A stretch of 64,000 nt of DNA from Winogradskyella ludwigii (GTDB lineage: Bacteria; Bacteroidota; Bacteroidia; Flavobacteriales; Flavobacteriaceae). Where the stretch lies: contig NZ_JABFDF010000006.1 of NCBI RefSeq assembly GCF_013403985.1, positions 124,001 through 188,000 on the forward strand. Direction: 5' to 3'. The notes under the pieces were generated by a model. The model was not told the origin of the DNA. It saw only the letters and a program-made list of their open reading frames with translations, and made no database searches. How positions within the stretch are numbered: position 1 is the first letter of the stretch; each line of letters opens with the position of its first letter. The position numbers were made by a program, and so were the translations under genes. Positions 17,771 through 26,924 of the stretch are shown here, in pieces.

Positions 17771-20070
17771 AAGGCTACAGGTTTACGCATGACACAAGTT
17801 TTACAAACAGATTTTGTTTTATAGTTATCCACTAAATCTTTATAGTGGGCACTATTTAAGACATCTTGAATGGAATCTGTTTTTATATTACCAAAATCAC
17901 CTAAAGATTGCCTTAAATTATCTGGTGCACAACAAGGTGATATGTTTCCAGTAGCAGATATCCATAATTCTTGTTCTAAAAAGGGACATTCGTAATCTTC
18001 ACGAACCTCTTTAATGGCATGATCTTCAATTGGAATAATATTCTCTAACAAAAGTTTCTCTCCATTGGGTTTTCTAAACACTTCTGCTGCTTCATGCGCT
18101 TCTTTAACATAGATATTCCATTGTTCTACACTTTCCGGAGTGGCGTTCATGGATAACCCTTTAATTTCATCAAAATGATCCCAAAGCTGATGCCCTTTTA
18201 CACGATCTACTCCGAGTTCAGCTGCCAGTTTAATAATAGCGACCAATTCGTGCATATTATTCTGCATAAACGTTAATTGTAACGTTACACGACAGAAATA
18301 ACCACTTGTTTTAAAATATTCATCTCTATAGGCTACAAATTCTTTGACATTAGCAATAGCTTTTTCAAAATCCAAACCATGCATCACTTCTTTTGAAGTT
18401 GCTGCTGTAGCTCCATTCCAACTGATTTTAACATCTGTAGTATTAGGTACTATCAACTTAGCCCAATCTAAAACACGCTTTTTAGGAAATGTCCCATTTG
18501 TAGTTAAATTGATCTTTATATAGTATTGTTTTGCTAAATCAAAAATCTGATCGAATTGCTTATACAATAAGGGCTCTCCCATGGTCGATGGTATAATCTC
18601 CTTCACACCTAACGCTGATGCTTGTTCAAAAATCTGTTGCACCGTTTCAAAATCCATACGTCTACGTTTCACTCCTGTGTCTTTATAAAGCGTATCTATA
18701 AAGTTACTATACGGACTATGCTCTTCACACATAATACATTTTAGATTACAATCTTCAGGATTGGTATCTATAGTCACTCTCCAAAATTTGCCAGCATTTG
18801 TATAACGTTTATAGAGACTCACTAAGTCATCACAATGTGCTTTAATATCTGGCACACTACCATCTTCCGATAACAAATAACCTTTAGCTCCATAGGTTCT
18901 CATTTTATCAGGATGAGACACCGCAAAATTTAATTGCTCAGCTAAAGCATCTATATCTCTATGTTTAAATAATAGTCCGTTAACATGATGTTGCACATAT
19001 TCCTTCATTCCTCCAAAATCAGCAGTAATCACAGGAATTTTACAAGCTTGCGCTTCATGGATTACTAATGGCGAATTTTCTCCCCAAATAGAAGGCACCA
19101 CAATACAATCAACATGTGCAAAGACATCATTTGCTAAATTATGGTTAATGTATTCGCCCATAAATTCCACCTTGTTCTCTATAGTTGCTGCTAATGCTTT
19201 TAAGGCTGCTGTACTTTGTCCATTCTCTCTACCGTAAATTTTTAAAACAGCAGGTGCTTTCACTTGCCTAAAAGCTTCTATTAATTGATCGATGCCTTTC
19301 GCCGGAATATGAGTTCCTATATAACCAAACGTAAATTCCGCTTTTGGTTGTGCTTTTTCTGTTGGTGTTAAATAATGCGTCGGAAAACCATAGTCTAAAT
19401 AAGTGATTTTAGATTTAGGGATATCAAATTCGGAAACAAAACGATCTTCAAGATACTTAGAAGGTGCTATAAACAAATCTACTTTATCAATTATAGCTTT
19501 GGTGTCTTGCATTCTTCGGTGCACCCAATGACTCCAATTATCTACATCAATGTGCTCTTCTTCTTTATGGCCGCTAAAATAGACTTCATAACAACTAGTA
19601 GCGCATTTCCTATCTTCTTGCCCAGAGCACAACATCGTGTTATTTTCCTTACCTATACTACGGGTTAAAAATTGACCACGAGGACACATCAGCCAAAAAT
19701 CATGTAATGTAAAAACAATAGGGATTCCTAAACCATTTAAAACATCTATGAGTCCTGTAGACAAATGATTAAGGTGTCCAACATGCGCAACATCGGGTTG
19801 TAATTGATCTACTAACTTTTTAAAGTTGTCATCTATTGCTTGATGCCTATAACCGTCTTTACCGTTAGGATTATTAACAAAATAGAGGTTTAAATTTGTG
19901 CTCACTTTTTCGTGACGAATGTCAAAATCCTGAGCATACGGATTCTGTTCTCTAGTAAAAACAGAAACAGTATGATCTTTTGATAATTCGTTACATATAG
20001 ATTGACTGTAAACTTCCGACCCTGCATTGTAATGTGGTGGATAGCCATGAATTATTTTTAATATATGCAT
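17767..20070 (-). CDS. Glycosyltransferase family 4 - radical SAM/SPASM fusion
   Basis: A 767-aa fusion. Residues 1-420 are a GT4/GT-B glycosyltransferase: HGYPPHYNAGSEVY at the acceptor side, the FTLHDFWLMCPRGQFL segment with later Cys (148, 156, 160), and the nucleotide-sugar region with VPSIWGENSPLVIHEAQACKIPVI. Residues 428-767 are a radical SAM enzyme with the cluster motif CNLKCIMC (Cys441, 445, 448), a TMGEPLLY GGE-like strand, and a SPASM-type C-terminus with Cys695, 713, 714, 756 and 759. SPASM proteins typically modify peptides. Placed behind the small peptide and DUF4258-like genes (103-base gap) and translationally coupled to the next gene. Confidence 0.88.
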   Translation of the reverse strand: MHILKIIHGYPPHYNAGSEVYSQSICNELSKDHTVSVFTREQNPYAQDFDIRHEKVSTNLNLYFVNNPNGKDGYRHQAIDDNFKKLVDQLQPDVAHVGHLNHLSTGLIDVLNGLGIPIVFTLHDFWLMCPRGQFLTRSIGKENNTMLCSGQEDRKCATSCYEVYFSGHKEEEHIDVDNWSHWVHRRMQDTKAIIDKVDLFIAPSKYLEDRFVSEFDIPKSKITYLDYGFPTHYLTPTEKAQPKAEFTFGYIGTHIPAKGIDQLIEAFRQVKAPAVLKIYGRENGQSTAALKALAATIENKVEFMGEYINHNLANDVFAHVDCIVVPSIWGENSPLVIHEAQACKIPVITADFGGMKEYVQHHVNGLLFKHRDIDALAEQLNFAVSHPDKMRTYGAKGYLLSEDGSVPDIKAHCDDLVSLYKRYTNAGKFWRVTIDTNPEDCNLKCIMCEEHSPYSNFIDTLYKDTGVKRRRMDFETVQQIFEQASALGVKEIIPSTMGEPLLYKQFDQIFDLAKQYYIKINLTTNGTFPKKRVLDWAKLIVPNTTDVKISWNGATAATSKEVMHGLDFEKAIANVKEFVAYRDEYFKTSGYFCRVTLQLTFMQNNMHELVAIIKLAAELGVDRVKGHQLWDHFDEIKGLSMNATPESVEQWNIYVKEAHEAAEVFRKPNGEKLLLENIIPIEDHAIKEVREDYECPFLEQELWISATGNISPCCAPDNLRQSLGDFGNIKTDSIQDVLNSAHYKDLVDNYKTKSVCKTCVMRKPVAL

Positions 20071-20173
20071 GTAATATGTATTCTTTTTTTAAAAGTTCAA
20101 AATAGTATTATTTGTAGTAATTTTCATTTAAAACTTAAATAAGTAACGTTCAGCTATCTTATTTACTATTGTT

Positions 20174-20464
20174 CTAATTAGTAATGCCTGTATCGCCAAA
20201 TTTGGCAAAAACAGTAATTAACATACGTCGCTTAGTCACCACGGTCAAGCTTGTTATACAAAGACAATCCCCAGCCAAAATATAGCCTTGTCTTATAGCA
20301 TTCATAATACATTCTTTTGATAACGTGAATTCTACCCTCTGACTACTCTTTGGTACCGCAACTCCTTTCCCCAAACACAACGACACTAAAAAAGGATCTA
20401 TGTGACGCGCTCTTAAGCGTTCCTCAAAATGAGGGCTTTTCTTATAATTTAATATATATTTCAT
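20174..20464 (-). CDS. Small DUF4258-like protein
   Basis: A 96-aa basic protein: KSPHFEERLRARHIDPFLVSLCLGKGVAV followed by strands and a TVVTKRRMLITVFAKFG end. The H-x3-R-x-R-x-I helix followed by short strands resembles DUF4258, a small RelE/BrnT-like fold often seen near mobile or conflict genes; I am only moderately sure. It is the second gene of the SMP-peptide operon, starting 16 bases after a hairpin. It might bind the peptide or its mRNA; function not known. Confidence 0.65.
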   Translation of the reverse strand: MKYILNYKKSPHFEERLRARHIDPFLVSLCLGKGVAVPKSSQRVEFTLSKECIMNAIRQGYILAGDCLCITSLTVVTKRRMLITVFAKFGDTGITN

Positions 20465-20480
20465 TTTTTTAAAATTTAAC

Positions 20481-20502
20481 CTCGCCCTTAAAAAAGGCGA
20501 GA
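20481..20502 (-). terminator. Intra-operon hairpin between the SMP peptide gene and its downstream genes
   Basis: A 6-bp GC-rich stem CTCGCC/GGCGAG with a 10-base loop lies between the 47-aa peptide gene and the DUF4258-like gene. The following T content is weak (GTTAAATTTT), so it probably only attenuates or protects the peptide mRNA rather than stops all transcription. Confidence 0.5.
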
Positions 20503-20514
20503 TTTTATTAATAA

Positions 20515-20658
20515 TTACTTTTTTGAACTTTTTGCAGCTGCACTTTGTGCTCTTGCTGCAAAACTCCCTTTTGTTACACCGCCTGAACCAGATGTTTTTA
20601 CAGTACTAATTTGAATTCTCGAGGCTGCACCTCTCGTCATTGATTTTGATTTACTCAT
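20515..20658 (-). CDS. 47-aa SMP-motif (seed maturation protein-like) peptide
   Basis: A very short, basic, Ser/Ala/Gly-rich peptide without Cys or aromatic residues apart from one Phe: it starts MSKSKSMTRGAASRIQIS, continues with GGVTKGSFAARAQSAAAK and ends SSKK. The order AASRIQ...GGV..GSFAARAQSAAAK matches the plant SMP (LEA-like) repeat and short bacterial proteins carrying it. An upstream in-frame Met would add 26 hydrophobic residues and is rejected, because the promoter element lies inside that extension. It is the first gene of the operon with the GT-radical SAM fusion. Either an expressed stress peptide or a modified precursor; both are inference. Confidence 0.75.
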   Translation of the reverse strand: MSKSKSMTRGAASRIQISTVKTSGSGGVTKGSFAARAQSAAAKSSKK

Positions 20659-20696
20659 GATATTTTTATTTTTAATTATTAATACACTTAACACTA

Positions 20697-20712
20697 AAGA
20701 ATAATCATGCCA
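20697..20712 (-). promoter_or_regulatory. Candidate sigma-54 promoter for the SMP-peptide operon
   Basis: On the minus strand TGGCATG-ATTA-TTCTT aligns with the sigma-54 consensus TGGCACG-N4-TTGCW. The -24 part is almost perfect, but the normally invariant -12 GC is CT. It is placed to give a start site about 28 bases before the peptide ATG and faces the divergent sigma-54 activator gene. A housekeeping-type -7 box TATTTTTG (20713-20720, minus) abuts it and is the alternative. Confidence 0.5.
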
Positions 20713-20819
20713 CAAAAATAAAAATACAGTAACCATTTAAAAATCAGACAAATAAAATAATTACAGCAAAAACATTAAAAATAATATATTACCTATAGAT
20801 AATTATTTACCTTTATATA

Positions 20820-22631
20820 ATGAAAACAACATACATCACTTGGCACTACACAACACATGGAGTAGCATATCTTAAACATATTTTAAGTTGCTTTTTCAAA
20901 AAAGGACATACACCTCAAAACTTACATTTTGATGAGTTAAATCAAATGGAACTGAACACTGTTTTCGACACACCTCAAGAACATGAGGGTTTTGTTTTCG
21001 ACAAAGTGATTTACCTAATCGCACCACAAAAATCTTTCGACAAACTTTCAAGCAGACGGTTTAGCTATAAAAAAAACATTGTAAACGACGAAACAATAAT
21101 AGACTTAGGATTAAGCCATATTTATGATGAAATCACTTCGAACGATGACTTATGCTACAACCTTTCAGAAGAACTCCGGTTTGTAAAAGAGAAATATCCA
21201 GATAAATATGATGCTTTCAAAAAATCCATTTGGAAAAACATACAACACTACCCAGTTCTAGAACAATTAAAATGGCTTAAAGAACACTCTAATTTCAATA
21301 ACGTTTACAAAGACAAATTAGAGATTATCGAACTAGACGTAAACGACCTAAGAGACGAAAAGCACATCGCCAACAAAGTCAATGCTTGGCTTAAAAATAA
21401 AAGCAAAGAGCTTAAGGGAGCTGAAAATATTATAAATGTATCATTAGGAAGTAATGAGACACAGGTAGTATGGCATATTTTAGCTGAAGCAGAACAATTA
21501 CCCCCAAACACGAGATTTATAAAAACATATGACGATAAATCTAGCGACAAAGAAAAACGATTTAAACCATTCTCAATCAAAGAAATACCCACCAACTTAA
21601 TAACCTCTATAGGTGATGGATTTAGCTTGTTTTCAGAAACCAAATCTCCTTCAAGAAAATTAGTTGACAAAAAAATGGAAGTATTTCTAAAGTCCGGATT
21701 CTCTATTTTATTGCTTGGTGAAAGAGGAATAGGTAAATCTCACATCGCTGAAAAAGCAAAAAGTACACTAACAAATCAAAATAATCTCATACAAGCTAAT
21801 TGTGCGTCTTTTGACAATGACAATACTGCAGAAGCTGAATTATTTGGGTATTCAAAAGGTGCTTTTACAGGCAGTCTTCCTGGTGGCAAAAATGGACTAA
21901 TTGAAGAAGCCAATAAAGGTGTTTTATTTTTAGATGAAATTCATCACCTCTCTAAACTTGTGCAAGCCAAACTAATGAAAGCATTACAAACTGACAGAGA
22001 TAACAAAATGTCTATTCGTAAAATGGGAGATAGCAAAGAAACTAAAGTAGAATGTCGCTTAATTTTTGCCACAAACAAAACCATAAAAGAATTAAGACAA
22101 TTATTACTACCCGATTTTTACGACAGAATTGTACAGCATGTTGTAAACATACCCGCGTTGAGAGAAACCAAAGAAGATAGAATGGCAGACTGGGAGAAAA
22201 TTTGGAAAGGTCTAAAATTCCCAGGAGCTTACAATATACCACAAGATGATAATTTAAATAAGTGGATAAAAACGCTAGACTTACCTGGGAACTATAGAGA
22301 TTTACAAAAAATTGCCATGTACTATAATGCTTACTTAAATTTCGATGAAGAAACCAGAACGATGCTGAATGAGAAAACTCCGTTTTCTTATTCGAAAAAA
22401 GAATTCACCAAATACCACACGGTAAATACAGAACTAGAACACGAGAAATACAACTTTAATACTAAGCAAACAACGCAAGAAATGAAAGCTGATTATTTCT
22501 TTGAATTACAAAAATGGGCAGTAGATAAATTTAAAGGCAGAAAAAACGCGATAGAACATTTTAAATCAAAAGGAGATACAGTAACAGATAATACTTTTAA
22601 TAAATGGAAAAATAAATACTCATTAAAATAA
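20820..22631 (+). CDS. Sigma-54-dependent AAA+ activator with CARF-like sensor domain
   Basis: A 603-aa transcription activator. The N-terminal 250 residues have no receiver or GAF signature; the segment IINVSLGSNETQVVWHILAE (204-223), followed by LPPNTRFIKTYDD, resembles the ligand-binding strand-helix of CARF/Rossmann sensors, as in RtcR. The AAA+ core has Walker A GERGIGKSH (300-308), the sigma-54 contact loop GAFTGS (347-352; normal is GAFTGA), Walker B GVLFLDEIHHL and a downstream DRIVQHV region. The C-terminus ends in a helical HTH-like segment TDNTFNKWKNKYSLK. Divergently placed from the SMP-peptide operon, which I take as its target. Codes for its own leader of only a few bases. Confidence 0.85.
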   Translation: MKTTYITWHYTTHGVAYLKHILSCFFKKGHTPQNLHFDELNQMELNTVFDTPQEHEGFVFDKVIYLIAPQKSFDKLSSRRFSYKKNIVNDETIIDLGLSHIYDEITSNDDLCYNLSEELRFVKEKYPDKYDAFKKSIWKNIQHYPVLEQLKWLKEHSNFNNVYKDKLEIIELDVNDLRDEKHIANKVNAWLKNKSKELKGAENIINVSLGSNETQVVWHILAEAEQLPPNTRFIKTYDDKSSDKEKRFKPFSIKEIPTNLITSIGDGFSLFSETKSPSRKLVDKKMEVFLKSGFSILLLGERGIGKSHIAEKAKSTLTNQNNLIQANCASFDNDNTAEAELFGYSKGAFTGSLPGGKNGLIEEANKGVLFLDEIHHLSKLVQAKLMKALQTDRDNKMSIRKMGDSKETKVECRLIFATNKTIKELRQLLLPDFYDRIVQHVVNIPALRETKEDRMADWEKIWKGLKFPGAYNIPQDDNLNKWIKTLDLPGNYRDLQKIAMYYNAYLNFDEETRTMLNEKTPFSYSKKEFTKYHTVNTELEHEKYNFNTKQTTQEMKADYFFELQKWAVDKFKGRKNAIEHFKSKGDTVTDNTFNKWKNKYSLK

Positions 22632-22647
22632 CAACAAAGAATTTGTT

Positions 22648-24299
<1,652 letters not shown>

Positions 24300-24302
24300 G
24301 TC

Positions 24303-26894
24303 TTAATTGTCTTTAATTTCAAACAATTGGTCTACCGCATTAATCACATTAGAATCATCAATGGGCTTTAATATAAACGTAGAAGTTATAAATTCGTCTT
24401 TACCATCATATTTAAAACTAGAAAACTTTAAGTCTTTATTCGTTTTCCGTTCTACAAACCCATTGCCAAGTACCAAACCTATTTTACCATAATCACCATA
24501 AAAGTATTCTTGTAATAAGGGTACTATTTTATTATTAAATGCATTCGCTAATTGCTGCTCTGTATAAACTCCTACAAAATACGAATGTCCAATGGCATGA
24601 TCTCTATCTATTAGCAATTCAATCCGTTCATTAATCGTTTTTAAGACATTTGAAAGAAATACGCCTTCTACCTCCTCGTTTGCAATAACGGCATAATCAG
24701 GCATCATTTCTTTAAACTCAAAACGACGGCGTAAAGCGGTATCTAAAGCCTCTACCGAACGGTCTGCGGTATTCATGGTGCCTATTATATATAGATTTTG
24801 AGGAACTCCAAAATTATTGGTTTTAGAATAAGGAAGTTTAATTCTTATGTCTTCATTCTTTCCAATTCGCTTATCATCTTCTAAAAGCGTTATGAGTTCT
24901 CCAAAGATAGCAGACACATTACCTCTATTAATTTCATCTATAATTAATGTGTGATTTTTTACCTCTTTAGAATTTAGTTCTGATTTACTATAGCTTGAAA
25001 CCTGCTCTAAAACATCATCAAATGATAAATCTATCGCATTAAACTGCACGGTTTCCACATCTCCTTTGTTTGCAACTACAAAGTCATAAAATGTTTTGTA
25101 GACCGCAAATAATTCGCAATGAATATGACCTACTAAAGGATGTATTTCAGCTTTTAAGCTCTTTATTTTAGTTGGGACTATGCCTTCTATTAATACTTTT
25201 TTTAATTTCTCTTTGGTAACGCTAAATGTATGTTGTCCCGGTTGCTCTTTCTTGTTATTAGACCATAAGTATTTTACAAGAATTGAAGAATCACTTGTAC
25301 CAACCAACATTAATTCAACTCCTGTTTTAGTGGTAAAAACAGGTTCACGTTTTCCTTCATATGGTTTTATTGAGTCTAAAAACTTCGCATACAACACATC
25401 AAAATCTTCCTCCCCTTTTTCCTTAGAATCTATATACTCTGAAAGTGCATTTTTAACAGAGGTTTTAAAAATACCAGATTCTACCTGGTAAGAAATCTCC
25501 CCCTTATGAGTTATTGGTTTTATGCCTTCAACAAAATCTTCATAACTCATACTTTGATGAAACGTACTAAACACAATGAGTCCTTCTTTACAAAGTCTAT
25601 CGTATTCGTCAATTATAGCTGCTCTTTGTTCATTTGGATTTAAATCCTTATCAATTGCAAAATGTGGATTAGAAATTTGAACAGCCAATTCTTTAGTAAC
25701 ATAAGTTTTACCAGTTCCCGGTGGACCGTAAAGAATTTGATTTAGTGGTGGTAACATCATATTCACGTTCTTTAAATCTTTAGTAGTGTTTTCTGTATCA
25801 ATAATAGTATCTATTTTATAATCTGATTTTTTTTGATCATTCATCCAATCTTCCACATCCAGATCATCAAAAATTATGGTCTTAAGCGCATAATTCGTTG
25901 AATTCGCATCTTCTTTCCAGCGTCTTATGGATGACTTTATCTCTTCATGATATTCTTGTTCTAAACAAGCCCTATGATTTTCTAAAATAAATTTAGGAAT
26001 CTCGTTCCAATCTGTCAGATTTAGATAAAGGTTAATCTTATGATCTCCCCCTTTATATGCATAGATTTCATATTTAAAACCTTGCTGTTTAATCTTTTCT
26101 TCAAGTTCAGCATCTAAAATAAAGTTGATGTATGCCTCTCCATTCTTTTCGTTATAACCATATACATTTCGCATCCCTATAAAATACATTATGCGATTAT
26201 CACTAGAAATGGCTATGCGAGCATCATAAGGATCTCGTACCAATTGTTGACTAAAAGCACTGGCGTAATCCATACAGCTTTGAAAAAGCTCTTTGTGACT
26301 CACTTGTTTATGATAGTAGGCTATAAACGTATTTACATCTGTTTCATCATAAATAAGTACTTCATTGATATACACATCAAACAGCTCACATACTAAACTT
26401 CTATTAGGTAGACTTGACTTGAACTCAGTTAAAGCCAATCCATTCTTTTCGGCAATAGATCTTATAGCCCATTTAAAAGGAAATTTCTTGTCCGTTTCAT
26501 TATGCGCTAGATTATACCTCCAATTGTCATCCAACACCTGTTGCGGTACATCCTTTTCCTTTGTCCTATTAAACCAAGCATTTACCTGATCAGAAGTTAT
26601 TTGTGATATCGCAGATTTAAAATTTCCCTTTCTGTATTTGTACAAGGCTTTTAAAGCATTTCTATTAGTCCCCTTAGATCTATCTCCAAAATCAAACTCC
26701 TTACCTTTTAATCCATATAATTCCAATACCTCCTTTAGTTGCGGTACTTTAATTTTAAAAAAATCAACAGGATCCCCTTTAAGATTAGAGTAATGCTCTT
26801 CTATCTTGGATATTGCCTTTTTATAATTATAAGCCGTATTCTCTTTTTTATTATCAAAAGCAATCAACCATTGTTCATACTTGTCTAAACTCAT
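24303..26894 (-). CDS. mcrB: McrB, GTP-dependent AAA+ subunit
   Basis: An 863-aa McrB-type protein, longer than E. coli McrB. The first 380 residues are a specificity region that I cannot assign. It contains LKALYKYRKGNFK and FKSSLPNRSLVCELFDVYINE-like segments and should recognise the modified target. The AAA+ motor carries Walker A GPPGTGKTY (390-398), FSTFHQSMSYEDFVEGIKP, Walker B TLIIDEINRGNVSAIFGEL (about 660) and the McrB signature GTMNTADRSVEALDTALRRRF (about 710). Paired with mcrC directly downstream and preceded at 30 bases by the KAP NTPase gene. Confidence 0.93.
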   Translation of the reverse strand: MSLDKYEQWLIAFDNKKENTAYNYKKAISKIEEHYSNLKGDPVDFFKIKVPQLKEVLELYGLKGKEFDFGDRSKGTNRNALKALYKYRKGNFKSAISQITSDQVNAWFNRTKEKDVPQQVLDDNWRYNLAHNETDKKFPFKWAIRSIAEKNGLALTEFKSSLPNRSLVCELFDVYINEVLIYDETDVNTFIAYYHKQVSHKELFQSCMDYASAFSQQLVRDPYDARIAISSDNRIMYFIGMRNVYGYNEKNGEAYINFILDAELEEKIKQQGFKYEIYAYKGGDHKINLYLNLTDWNEIPKFILENHRACLEQEYHEEIKSSIRRWKEDANSTNYALKTIIFDDLDVEDWMNDQKKSDYKIDTIIDTENTTKDLKNVNMMLPPLNQILYGPPGTGKTYVTKELAVQISNPHFAIDKDLNPNEQRAAIIDEYDRLCKEGLIVFSTFHQSMSYEDFVEGIKPITHKGEISYQVESGIFKTSVKNALSEYIDSKEKGEEDFDVLYAKFLDSIKPYEGKREPVFTTKTGVELMLVGTSDSSILVKYLWSNNKKEQPGQHTFSVTKEKLKKVLIEGIVPTKIKSLKAEIHPLVGHIHCELFAVYKTFYDFVVANKGDVETVQFNAIDLSFDDVLEQVSSYSKSELNSKEVKNHTLIIDEINRGNVSAIFGELITLLEDDKRIGKNEDIRIKLPYSKTNNFGVPQNLYIIGTMNTADRSVEALDTALRRRFEFKEMMPDYAVIANEEVEGVFLSNVLKTINERIELLIDRDHAIGHSYFVGVYTEQQLANAFNNKIVPLLQEYFYGDYGKIGLVLGNGFVERKTNKDLKFSSFKYDGKDEFITSTFILKPIDDSNVINAVDQLFEIKDN

Positions 26895-26924
26895 AGTCTA
26901 TTACATTATTTCTTCCGCACACAA

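Noticed and set aside
20659..20736. Extended hydrophobic start for the SMP peptide
   Set aside because: The sigma-54-like element falls within this extension, and the SMP-type sequence begins only at the later Met.
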